Below the pieces are notes generated by a model that was not told where the DNA came from, searched no databases, and saw nothing but the letters and a program-made list of their open reading frames with translations. DNA of 64,000 bases, taken from Halodesulfovibrio sp. GTDB lineage: Bacteria; Desulfobacterota; Desulfovibrionia; Desulfovibrionales; Desulfovibrionaceae. The stretch spans positions 124,001-188,000 of the forward strand of contig NZ_JAOARI010000017.1 of NCBI RefSeq assembly GCF_025210605.1. The letters are read 5' to 3'. How positions within the stretch are numbered: position 1 is the first letter of the stretch; each line of letters opens with the position of its first letter. Position numbers and translations under genes: made by a program. Shown here piece after piece: positions 45,964 through 54,312 of the stretch.

Positions 45964-45997
45964 AAACTGGCGGATGTATCATCCGCCAGTTTTTTTA
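45964..45997 (+). terminator. Terminator of the third chemoreceptor gene
   Basis: A perfect 13-bp stem (45964-45976 with 45980-45992) with a 3-nt loop followed by T's. Confidence 0.9.
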
Positions 45998-46539
45998 TTC
46001 CAAAGCCCTAAGCTCTTGGGGGCATTTCTAGATTATACACGCAGCAATTTCAGACAGCTTTTTTTCGTATACAACAGAAGTGAGAATGTAGCAGCGTTAC
46101 CTCAAACAAATTTCTTGCTGATAACTCATTCAAAAAAGTCATTACAGCAAAAGGTTGCAACACAGCCCCTTAGCGCTTCCGAGCAACCAGCTCAATTTTT
46201 GCAAATCAGCTTGAACGCCCGCGATGCGTCTAATTCCCTAGTTCCCCTATTTGTTGTATCAAGTCAGTGCGTTCGTATCTCGCAACATACCATTGCATTA
46301 GTTATAGCCCGAAGCACTGGAATGTATGCCGTACAGACCTCCGATACACAAAAAGTCGTTGTTTACACTCGTATCCCGACTTTTATTTTTTGCGCTGCCA
46401 AGGTACAGTCAGCAAGATACTCAACAATAGAAGTAGAAACATTTTTCCTGTTGCCGCAAACCGTACGACCACAGAAAAAGACTCTTCCACTTCTTAACCC
46501 ACGTAACATTAGTATTTACAATCAATTGCGGAGAAGATC
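45998..46539. other. Intergenic region before the class V aminotransferase
   Basis: This 540-bp region is open in one forward frame, but that frame begins inside the terminator, has no ribosome binding site, shows no recognisable domain and overlaps the aminotransferase start, so I do not call a gene. I see no riboswitch fold that I recognise. Confidence 0.4.
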
Positions 46540-47700
46540 ATGCGTAACAAAAAAAGGTTGTTAGCACCGGGACCAACTCCGGTTCCAGAACGTGTCCGTC
46601 TCGCACTTGCGCAAGACATGATCCATCACCGCAAACCTGAATTCAAAGCCATTATGGCACAGGTTCAGCAGCGGTTACAAAAATTATTCGGTACGACCCA
46701 GCCTGTAATGCCGCTTGCATGCTCAGGCACTGGTGTCATGACAGCGGCTGTAACAAACCTGTTTGCAGCAGGCGAAAAAGTCCTTGTAATTGAGGCTGGC
46801 AAATTCGGCGAGCGATGGGGCGAAATCTGCAACGCCAGCAATGTAGTTGTTGAAAAGCTTGTACTTGACTGGGGCGAAGCTGTTACTGCGGAAGCCGTTG
46901 CAAACATGCTGGACATACATCCAGACTGCAAAGGCGTTCTTGTGCAGCTTTCAGAGACATCCACGGGCGTTTTACACCCTGTCGATGAAATTGCCGGAGT
47001 TACAAAAGACCGAAATGTACTTCTTGTCGTGGATGGTATTTCTGCTGTTTCCATTTCTCCGTGTAGCATGGATGAATGGGGTATAGACTGCCTGCTCACC
47101 GGCTCTCAAAAAGGGCTTATGCTTCCTCCGGGTCTAGGACTGATCGCATGCAGTGACAAAGCATGGCAAAAAGCAGAATCAGTAACTCCTTCCTGCTTCT
47201 ACTTCAATCTGCGTGCAGAAAAGCAAAAAACATTGCAAAACCAGACGTTATTTACAACGCCGGTAAACCTTATTGTTGGGCTAAACGAAAGTCTTGCAAT
47301 GTTTGAGGAAACAGGATTTGATGCTGTTTTCAGAAAACAGTGGGCGTTAACCATGATGGCGCGTACTGCCATTGTAGAAATGGGACTTGAGCTGTTTGCT
47401 AAAGACCACTTCACTTGGGGTCTTACAAGTGTTTTAGTGCCGGAAAATGTCGATGCCAGCGCAGTTCTGGAATACGCAAAAGAACAATTTGGTGTTACGC
47501 TCGCTGGAGGACAAGCGCATATGAAAGGACGTCTTGTACGTATCGGGCATATGGGCTGGGTCGACTGGGCAGACCTTGCTGCCGGTCTGCATGCATTTGC
47601 AGAAGGCTGCAAAGCTTGCGGCGGCTCAATTACGTCTGGATATCTTGAAAAAGGTCTGCACGCATACCACAGTGCACTGAACGATTCAGAAATATTATAA
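46540..47700 (+). CDS. Class V PLP aminotransferase (alanine-glyoxylate / serine-pyruvate type)
   Basis: This 386-residue PLP enzyme matches the small-subunit hydrogenase/serine-glyoxylate aminotransferase group: opening LLAPGPTPVPERVR, cofactor Asp in LLVVDGISAVS, and the PLP Lys K191 in LLTGSQKGLMLPPGL. Family members interconvert alanine, serine, glyoxylate and pyruvate; the exact pair cannot be told here. CGGAGAAGATC precedes the ATG. The next gene (DUF1844) starts 11 nt after its stop and argC follows, so the three probably form an operon. Confidence 0.88.
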   Translation: MRNKKRLLAPGPTPVPERVRLALAQDMIHHRKPEFKAIMAQVQQRLQKLFGTTQPVMPLACSGTGVMTAAVTNLFAAGEKVLVIEAGKFGERWGEICNASNVVVEKLVLDWGEAVTAEAVANMLDIHPDCKGVLVQLSETSTGVLHPVDEIAGVTKDRNVLLVVDGISAVSISPCSMDEWGIDCLLTGSQKGLMLPPGLGLIACSDKAWQKAESVTPSCFYFNLRAEKQKTLQNQTLFTTPVNLIVGLNESLAMFEETGFDAVFRKQWALTMMARTAIVEMGLELFAKDHFTWGLTSVLVPENVDASAVLEYAKEQFGVTLAGGQAHMKGRLVRIGHMGWVDWADLAAGLHAFAEGCKACGGSITSGYLEKGLHAYHSALNDSEIL

Positions 47701-47711
47701 AGGAGCAGGCA

Positions 47712-47978
47712 ATGGCGGATCAACATACCGAAATGCCAGAGGTTACGTTTTCTACATTTATTCTTTCTATTGGTTCTTCAGCGCTGGTACAGCTTGGAGA
47801 AGTAGCTGACCCTGAAAGCGGGCAAATGATGGAAAACCTGCTTGCAGCCAAGCACTCAATTGATATTTTATCTATGCTACAGGAAAAAACAAAATCCTGC
47901 TTAGAAAATGACGAAAAGCAGCTGCTCGACACACTGCTTTATGATTTACGCATGAAATACGTAATGAAAACCAAGTAA
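47712..47978 (+). CDS. DUF1844-family small protein
   Basis: An 88-residue soluble acidic, helical protein with the DUF1844 pattern: TFSTFILSIGSSALVQLGE, then AKHSIDILSMLQEKT and a final LLYDLRMKYVM. The function is not known. AGGAGCAGGC before the ATG is a strong site. It lies between the class V aminotransferase and argC, 11 and 18 nt apart, as in many Desulfovibrio-type genomes. Confidence 0.85.
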   Translation: MADQHTEMPEVTFSTFILSIGSSALVQLGEVADPESGQMMENLLAAKHSIDILSMLQEKTKSCLENDEKQLLDTLLYDLRMKYVMKTK

Positions 47979-47996
47979 CAACCAAAACAAGGTATT

Positions 47997-49055
47997 ATGC
48001 AAATGGCACAGACTAAAGTAGGCTTAGTAGGGGTGACCGGATACACCGGAATGGAACTGATGCGCCTTTTGCAGACTCATGACCACTTCGAACTGGTGCG
48101 TGTTACTTCGCGTGCAGAAGCCGGAAAAAAACTACATGATATTTACCCGTTCATGCTCGGCATGGACAACGGCAATTTGACAATTACAGAGCCGGATGCA
48201 GATGACCTTGCGCAGGCATGTGACCTCGTATTCCTCGCAGTTCCCCATCGTACCGCTATGGAGATCGCTGCGGTTCTGCTGGAAAAAGGATTGAAGGTTG
48301 TTGATCTGTCAGCAGATTTCCGCTTGCGTGACAAAGATGAATACGAACATTGGTACGCATGTGACCATACACAATGCGAACTGCTTGATAAGGCTGTGTA
48401 CGGTCTGCCAGAACTGTACGCCGAGAAAGTGGCTACAGCGCAGCTTGTTGCAAATCCGGGGTGCTACCCGACTTCTGCAATCCTAGGCTTATACCCTGCT
48501 CTTGAGGAAGGGTTTATTCTTAAAAGCGGGATTGTCATTGATTCTAAATCCGGCTCAACCGGAGCAGGTCGAAAAGCAAACGTCGGTACACTGTTCTGTG
48601 AAGTTTCGGACAGTTTCAAAGCATATGGATTAACCACGCACCGCCATACGCCAGAAATTGAGCAAGAGCTTTCCCTGATCGCAGAAGATGACATTACAGT
48701 CTCTTTCAATACGCACTTGCTACCAATCAACCGTGGTATCCTTTCTACAATCTACACAACGTTATCAGAAGACATGACGCTGGATGACGTACACGCAATT
48801 TATGAAGAAGCCTACCGCAAGCACCCATGGGTGCGGGTACTGCCTACTGGAAAGCTACCAGAAACTAAGTATGTTCGCGGAACCATGTTCTGTGACATAG
48901 GGCTTGTTATAGACAAGCGTACAAACCGCCTCATCATCGTTAGCGCCATCGACAACCTTTGCCGCGGTGCTTCCGGTCAAGCTTTGGCTAACGCCAACAT
49001 TATGTGCGGACTGGACATCACAGAAGGACTTAAACTCGCCCCGATGGTTCCGTAA
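47997..49055 (+). CDS. argC: N-acetyl-gamma-glutamyl-phosphate reductase
   Basis: This 352-residue enzyme makes N-acetylglutamate semialdehyde in arginine synthesis. The NADP-binding motif is VGVTGYTGMELMRL (about 11-24), the catalytic Cys is C156 in NPGCYPTSAI, and the C-terminal region has GKLPETKYVRGTMFC and DNLCRGASGQALAN. The first ATG (47997) or the third codon ATG (48003) could be the start; AAGG lies just upstream. It ends at a strong terminator. No other arginine genes are adjacent. Confidence 0.93.
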   Translation: MQMAQTKVGLVGVTGYTGMELMRLLQTHDHFELVRVTSRAEAGKKLHDIYPFMLGMDNGNLTITEPDADDLAQACDLVFLAVPHRTAMEIAAVLLEKGLKVVDLSADFRLRDKDEYEHWYACDHTQCELLDKAVYGLPELYAEKVATAQLVANPGCYPTSAILGLYPALEEGFILKSGIVIDSKSGSTGAGRKANVGTLFCEVSDSFKAYGLTTHRHTPEIEQELSLIAEDDITVSFNTHLLPINRGILSTIYTTLSEDMTLDDVHAIYEEAYRKHPWVRVLPTGKLPETKYVRGTMFCDIGLVIDKRTNRLIIVSAIDNLCRGASGQALANANIMCGLDITEGLKLAPMVP

Positions 49056-49068
49056 GTAATATGCCACA

Positions 49069-49102
49069 AAAAAAGGTGAATCGTATACGATTCACCTTTT
49101 TT
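49069..49102. terminator. Bidirectional terminator
   Basis: A perfect 17-bp palindrome (49069-49085 with 49086-49102) flanked by A- and T-runs, between argC and the convergent DUF4344 gene. Confidence 0.9.
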
Positions 49103-49126
49103 AATTACAAAATCCTGAGCAAGCCG

Positions 49127-49930
49127 CTAGTCGTGCTGCTGTTCATGTAGCTTGCCATGCCGTTTTAACCATTCCACCCACTCTGCCACCTTGGATTCAG
49201 CATCAACTATGCATTGTTCCAAGCGCTTTTCAGATATCTTCAATTCGAGCATTTCCTGTTTCAACTCTTCATCAGGCAGAACACCATACGCCATGCAATA
49301 CGCAGCAAGAACTCGTGTATTGTGCAGCACAAGCTTACTTATCAAATCCTTATCAGCTACTTTATAACGTTGTTTATCCCTCAAAACCAGATAATCACCT
49401 GCTATCAACGCCATATCTCTTCCTGAATTAAAGCTGTCGATAAGCATCAGCACGGCAAATTCATCAGTTGCAGTATCAGCATACTTTCTTGCTGACAGAT
49501 CGTATACATCCACAAACGCATGCCCCAATTCCCGATAAATAGAATACGCCACAACAGCTTTGCAAAGTTCATCTAGAACGTTGCCAACGTCTTTGTCAGA
49601 ATACTCCTTTTCAAAACATGTATGGCACTCACTCCAAAGCCCGTACGGAATTTCGATTGTTCGTGTTTTATTGTCGTAGCGAGCTTCATCTGACCCATTT
49701 GCCGTAATGCGCAACGTCATAGGTTCAGGAAGCTGTAGATTTGTGTTGATATATTCAGCAATTTTTTCAACGACTCCGGAATCTTTAATCGCGTCTTTTG
49801 CTCTTTGCTGCTTTCCGTTTTGCGGCTCTTCATATTGTATTGAAAGTGCATTACCAGCTGCCAATGCCGATGTAATCGGTGCGAGCAAAAAACTGCATAT
49901 CAAAAAAGCGGTTACGATACGTCTTGTCAT
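49127..49930 (-). CDS. DUF4344-type exported protein with an altered metalloprotease motif
   Basis: A 267-residue protein with a Sec signal peptide (MTRRIVTAFLICSFLLAP, ending near ALAAG), so it is periplasmic or exported. It resembles DUF4344 putative metallopeptidases, whose motif is HExGHA followed by an acidic DxAAD region. Here the motif is YRELGHAFVDVYDL: the first zinc-binding His is Arg, while the Glu and second His remain, and the later acidic stretch is YADTATDEFAVLMLID. It is therefore probably not a normal zinc protease. The ATG with GGAGG upstream gives a proper signal peptide; the frame opens slightly further upstream. Confidence 0.7.
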   Translation of the reverse strand: MTRRIVTAFLICSFLLAPITSALAAGNALSIQYEEPQNGKQQRAKDAIKDSGVVEKIAEYINTNLQLPEPMTLRITANGSDEARYDNKTRTIEIPYGLWSECHTCFEKEYSDKDVGNVLDELCKAVVAYSIYRELGHAFVDVYDLSARKYADTATDEFAVLMLIDSFNSGRDMALIAGDYLVLRDKQRYKVADKDLISKLVLHNTRVLAAYCMAYGVLPDEELKQEMLELKISEKRLEQCIVDAESKVAEWVEWLKRHGKLHEQQHD

Positions 49931-50341
49931 GGTGTCTATCCTCCACACATTGCCGACATCATACATTCAATCAGTATCCTTTGTTATTTCCTTGAGAATA
50001 AACACCGATTGAGTCCCAGACTGATGACCAACCTGCACGCAGCAGCTTCATATACAACATGTTCAAATCTTTTTTGGATTCTAAACCATCCTGTATCCCT
50101 TGCGCTGCAACGCTAAACGCCAATCTGACAGCCAAGGGCATAGTCAACAATCTTGGTTCTTCTTATACCTTAATAAGTGTCTACTGTAACAGCTATTAGC
50201 AATATGCTTATTTTCACCAGTGCAACGAATAGTTACACATATTTGTCAGCCATTTTTCCGTAGTGAATCTACAAAACATCATGCATTCATTTTTTTTAGA
50301 ACGTAATTGTAAACAGTTGTGCCTTGTTAAAGGGAAGAAAA
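49931..50341. other. Intergenic region before the leader ORF
   Basis: No gene or clear hairpin. Promoters of the divergent DUF4344 gene and of the aromatic permease transcript must lie here. The right part is AT-rich. Confidence 0.4.
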
Positions 50342-50425
50342 ATGATGCGAAAAAAATTACAACTCATGGTACACAAGGCGTATCTTTTCTTTTTTCGATT
50401 TGAACTTTTCTCATTAATTAAATGA
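50342..50425 (+). CDS. Candidate Phe/Tyr-rich leader peptide of the aromatic permease
   Basis: A 27-codon ORF, too short for ordinary gene calls, starts at ATG (50342 or the adjacent 50345) with AAAGGGAAG just upstream and ends at TGA (50423-50425). The C-terminal half reads YLFFFRFELF: five Phe and one Tyr in ten codons, like the leader peptides (for example PheL) that sense aromatic aminoacyl-tRNA. It lies 230 nt before a HAAAP-type aromatic amino acid permease. A ribosome stalling at these codons could control the permease. I do not see a classical terminator after it, only weaker hairpins (about 50452-50511 and 50552-50576, the latter followed by a T-run), so the mechanism is open. Confidence 0.5.
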   Translation: MMRKKLQLMVHKAYLFFFRFELFSLIK

Positions 50426-50654
50426 GAAAAAATGAACGTATTTTCAAATTTCAGCACGCTATTACATTATATCGAGTATATAATAAAACAACTTTATACA
50501 TTTTAGTGCTGCTAAATATGTTTATCAAAAACAAAAAAGACTGTTGTTTCTTTGCATTAGCGAACACTGCTATGCATGTAACATAAGACTATTTTTTAGA
50601 CAGCGGAGAATTTTTACTTTACGTACGACTACAACATCAACTGGGAGGTTCGAT

Positions 50655-51830
50655 ATGAAGAAAAAAGCATTTAGTGCTTCATGTATAGTTGCAGGTTCAA
50701 CAATTGGTGCAGGGATGCTCGGTCTACCGATGGCTGTCGGCAATCTCGGGTTCACCATGAGTTGTGTTTTACTTGTCTTTATGTGGGCATTAGCGCTCTA
50801 CTCCGGTTTGCTCCTTATTGAAGTCGACATGCAGGTCGGTCCCGGATTAAATTTCAATAAAATGGTAAAAAAAGTGCTGGGACGCCCGGGGCAAGTCATT
50901 GCCGTAGCGAGTCTCGGTTTTCTTCTCTATGCACTGCTTGTTGCCTACATTACAGGCATGGGAAGTATTCTTGCCAACATTCCTCAGATTGCCGCTAGCG
51001 GAATCAGCAATTCTGTTTGCTCCATAACCTTCGCGTTAATAATGGCGTTCATTGTTTTTTGCGGAACCAAAACCATCCTGCGTTTTAACAACACATTTTT
51101 TATTATTATGGTGTTAGCAATGTCTTTTGCTTTCACATCACTCAGTTCTACTGTTAATTTTGATAACCTGCTCGCAGTTGCTCCAAACTATGATTACCTG
51201 CTTGGCAGCTTGCCTATTTTATTTGCAGCCTACGGATACCACTTCTGTATTCCTAGCAGCTGTAAGATCGTTGATGGCGACAGAAAAACTCTTTACTGGG
51301 CTATGATTATCGGAACAATTGTTCCTCTTGTCTGTTACGCCCTGTGGCTTTTCCTTGCTCTCGGCAGTATTCCGATGACAAAAATTGACCAGATGGCTGG
51401 CAACGTGGATTCTCTTATTGCTGCCATTGCACAAGGCTCTGTTTTCATTAAAGCAGTTCTTTCACTCTTTGCATCTTTTGCACTGGTTACCTCCTTCTTC
51501 GGTGTGTCATTGTCACTGTACGACCTTGCCAGCGAAACATTCAGTCTTGGTGAATCTCAGTTGCATAGAGTGATCGCTACTATTGTAGTATTTGCCCCGC
51601 CAGTTATAGCTTCTTATCTTTCTCCAGACAGCTTCATTAAAGCACTTGCCCATGCAGGTGTCGGCTTTGCCATTCTTTGTCTTTGCCTGCCGTGTGCTAT
51701 GAGCTGGAAACTGCGTAACGAACGCAGCAAAACAAATGCGGAAGCTCCTTATGAAGTTGCAGGCGGCAAATTGAGCATCGCATTTGCTTCTGCATGCGGT
51801 GTATTCCTCATCGTTGCAGCCTACATCTAA
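50655..51830 (+). CDS. Aromatic amino acid permease (HAAAP family, Mtr/TnaB/TyrP type)
   Basis: This 391-residue inner-membrane protein has about eleven membrane segments and the HAAAP opening CIVAGSTIGAGMLGLPMAVG, as in TyrP, TnaB and Mtr. It imports tryptophan, tyrosine or (less likely) phenylalanine by proton symport; the specificity cannot be read. ATG 50655 has GGGAGG upstream; earlier in-frame codons would add an unrelated N-terminus. It has a long leader that contains the Phe-rich ORF. A strong terminator follows. Confidence 0.9.
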   Translation: MKKKAFSASCIVAGSTIGAGMLGLPMAVGNLGFTMSCVLLVFMWALALYSGLLLIEVDMQVGPGLNFNKMVKKVLGRPGQVIAVASLGFLLYALLVAYITGMGSILANIPQIAASGISNSVCSITFALIMAFIVFCGTKTILRFNNTFFIIMVLAMSFAFTSLSSTVNFDNLLAVAPNYDYLLGSLPILFAAYGYHFCIPSSCKIVDGDRKTLYWAMIIGTIVPLVCYALWLFLALGSIPMTKIDQMAGNVDSLIAAIAQGSVFIKAVLSLFASFALVTSFFGVSLSLYDLASETFSLGESQLHRVIATIVVFAPPVIASYLSPDSFIKALAHAGVGFAILCLCLPCAMSWKLRNERSKTNAEAPYEVAGGKLSIAFASACGVFLIVAAYI

Positions 51831-51849
51831 CATTCGGAACACGGACACA

Positions 51850-51884
51850 AAAAAAGCGCCCGACAATTGTCGGGCGCTTTTTTA
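51850..51884. terminator. Bidirectional terminator
   Basis: A perfect 17-bp GC-rich palindrome (51850-51866 with 51867-51883) with A- and T-flanks, between the permease and the convergent rdgB. Confidence 0.9.
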
Positions 51885-51894
51885 CTGCTATATT

Positions 51895-52524
51895 TTATTT
51901 GCCATGCTCTTTCCAAAAATCATCCCACTGAGAAAGCAACGCAGCTAATGCGTTACCTCGATGCGAACGGGCATTTTTTGCTTCACGGCTGAGCAACGCA
52001 GAAACAGACCCATCAGCAGCATCAATAAAGAGAGGGTCGTATCCAAAACCGTTATCGCCCACTTCTTCAGTACCGATAAAGCCTTCCCATGCACCTGATG
52101 CAGTAATGCATTCACCGGACGGTGCACATGCAGACATCACACAACGAAAACGTGCTGTTCTCTTTTCATGCGGAATACCGGAAAGCTCCATAAGCAGTTT
52201 CTCGTTGTTTCGCTTGTCGCGTGTTTCACCCTTTAAATTTAGGGTATCATCACTGTAGCGAGCAGAATACACACCGGGAGCTTTATCTAAGGCATCAACT
52301 TCCAATCCAGAGTCATCTGCTACTGCAACATGCCCTGTCAGCTGCGCAACAGTACGCGCCTTGATAAGAGAATTTTCTTCAAAGGTAACACCATCTTCAA
52401 CAATTTCACCAATCTCAGGGTAGGCATCAAGCCCTTTTACGGTGAGACCGTACTCGCTGAGTGTTTTTTCAAGCTCAGCAATTTTTCCTGCGTTGCGAGT
52501 TGCAAGCACAATAATTTTTTCCAT
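51895..52524 (-). CDS. rdgB: Non-canonical purine NTP pyrophosphatase
   Basis: This 209-residue enzyme of the RdgB/HAM1 family hydrolyses dITP, ITP and XTP to keep damaged purines out of nucleic acids. Motifs: substrate-binding TRNAGKIAEL (about 9-18), VADDSGLEVDAL (67-78) with the metal-binding Asp, ARYSDD, and the late GFGYDPLF and SHRGNA signatures. It starts at ATG 52524. It is a single gene. Confidence 0.93.
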   Translation of the reverse strand: MEKIIVLATRNAGKIAELEKTLSEYGLTVKGLDAYPEIGEIVEDGVTFEENSLIKARTVAQLTGHVAVADDSGLEVDALDKAPGVYSARYSDDTLNLKGETRDKRNNEKLLMELSGIPHEKRTARFRCVMSACAPSGECITASGAWEGFIGTEEVGDNGFGYDPLFIDAADGSVSALLSREAKNARSHRGNALAALLSQWDDFWKEHGK

Positions 52525-52685
52525 TACACAATCCTTGTATGCAGCGGATGCTCTATATGGCTATGTAGATTCTGAGTATCCGAATCTACTATTCATCATT
52601 CAAACCACATATCCTAGTAGCATATCCGCCCACGCATCAAGCATAAAATACGTCCGCAGCTGCCCTGAATTCTACCGTGTTCTGT

Positions 52686-54239
52686 CTATGGAATATATTC
52701 AGCCGGCCCACCGAAAAATCCCACATTCCCCGTATCATCTTCGCTGCCCTTTGTTTCTTGTTTAGGAGGCTTTGGTGGATTTAGAGAAATCGGTGGCAAA
52801 TAAAAAGCCAGCATCGTTCCTTTGTATGGTTTACTGCGTAACTTCACCTTGCCACCCATATCTTCGATAATTTTTTTCGTCATAGCCAACCCAAGACCAG
52901 TACCACCACTTTTTGTACTGAAAAACGGATTAAAGATATGCTCACGAACATCATCCGGAATCCCCTCACCGGAATCGATAATTCGCACTATTACCCAGTT
53001 GTCTGCACTGAGAGTTGTTTCCACCTTCAATGTGCCGCCATGGGGCATTGCTTCAAATCCATTTTTAATCCCATTGATGACACACTGCTTAACTTGGTCT
53101 GGGTTACCACGGACTTTTGCAACCTTTTCACTCAAGTTGCTAATAACTATGCCACCCTGCGCTTCAAATTTAAGTCGTAGCAAACCGAGTGCTTCCATAA
53201 TAACTTCATTGACATCAACCTCACCATCCGAGCCATGCGCCGGACGTGCAAAGTTAAGAATAATCTTAAGAATTTTCTCAAGTCGTTTAGACTCATTGAA
53301 GATTATTTCTATTTTCTTTCTATCGCCACCTTCTAAATGATTCTGTTTTAGCAGGGCATTTGCAAAGCCGCCTATGGCGAACAAGGGGTTACGTATTTCA
53401 TGAGCAACAAAAGCAGACATTTCCCCCACTGCTGCCAGCTTTTCTGTCTGCTGAAGGTTACGCACCATGAAATAGTTTTCGGTGATATCTCTACGTGTCA
53501 AAATAACAGAGCGTACGGTTCCATCACGTTTTACCACAGGGTACGCGGATAGTCCGAAATATTGTAACTCACCATCGCTTGTAACGTTGGTGACCACCTG
53601 ATCTGTACGTCGAGCAGTGTTAATAGATTCAGTAACGGCATTTCCCGGCTGCAATGCGTAAAGTAGAACATTATTTACCAGCTTTTCATGCGTCCCTTCA
53701 AATTCTTCATCCCGTTCCCTATTAAGCACAACGCTGTTTGCATCAAGAACAACCCCCTCCTTGTCTAGCAACCAAAATTCCTCTTCAGCTTTATCAACAA
53801 ATGTACTGAACAACCCAAGCGCTCTGTCCAGATCACATGCTTTAATTTCCAACGGCTCAGGATCAATCACAGTCTTTCTGAATAAAAGCATGGCATCGCC
53901 GCCGACAACCGACACATTTTTCGGAGCACATTGCTTAACCTTTTCAATATATTCACCTTCCTCTGAAAGGTCGAAGACTATATTGACATCTGCTATATTC
54001 TCGCATAGCTCCTCAACACTGTCATAGAACGCCACACCGTCAAGAGACATAAGACCGGGCAACTCATTATACGGCGCACAGGCAATAGCTAAAATTTTGA
54101 TTCGCACCAAGCCGTCCGGCACTGTTGTAGAAAACAGATGCATTAACAACTCTCGGTAGGAATCGCGATACCCGACAGTTGCAACGTTCAGCGTTGTGAA
54201 TATGTCTTTGCCTGTTTCAAAATATTGCTTAATCTTCAC
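52686..54239 (-). CDS. PAS-domain sensor histidine kinase (cytoplasmic)
   Basis: This 517-residue kinase has an N-terminal region of about 140 residues that looks like a CoA/NAD-binding-type Rossmann regulatory domain (NVATVGYRDSYRELLMHLF), a PAS domain (about 145-260, with EFWLLDKEGVVLDAN), a HisKA domain with phosphoacceptor H280 in VAHEIRNPL, and an ATPase domain with NPFFSTKSGGTGLGLAM. It has no membrane segment. The GTG start (54239-54237) has AGGAGA upstream; a TTG further out is possible but lacks a site. It is divergent from rimO and has no adjacent response regulator, so its partner is elsewhere. Confidence 0.87.
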   Translation of the reverse strand: MKIKQYFETGKDIFTTLNVATVGYRDSYRELLMHLFSTTVPDGLVRIKILAIACAPYNELPGLMSLDGVAFYDSVEELCENIADVNIVFDLSEEGEYIEKVKQCAPKNVSVVGGDAMLLFRKTVIDPEPLEIKACDLDRALGLFSTFVDKAEEEFWLLDKEGVVLDANSVVLNRERDEEFEGTHEKLVNNVLLYALQPGNAVTESINTARRTDQVVTNVTSDGELQYFGLSAYPVVKRDGTVRSVILTRRDITENYFMVRNLQQTEKLAAVGEMSAFVAHEIRNPLFAIGGFANALLKQNHLEGGDRKKIEIIFNESKRLEKILKIILNFARPAHGSDGEVDVNEVIMEALGLLRLKFEAQGGIVISNLSEKVAKVRGNPDQVKQCVINGIKNGFEAMPHGGTLKVETTLSADNWVIVRIIDSGEGIPDDVREHIFNPFFSTKSGGTGLGLAMTKKIIEDMGGKVKLRSKPYKGTMLAFYLPPISLNPPKPPKQETKGSEDDTGNVGFFGGPAEYIP

Positions 54240-54312
54240 GTATGATCTCCTATGGCAGAGCAACGAATAGAATTATATCAGTCAAAATAGTATATACACT
54301 GGAAATCGCCCC

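Noticed and set aside
45998..46539. Riboswitch before the class V aminotransferase
   Set aside because: I see no fold or conserved motif of a known riboswitch class.
45974..46564. Forward open frame of 196 codons
   Set aside because: It starts inside a terminator hairpin, has no ribosome binding site, no recognisable domain and overlaps the aminotransferase start.
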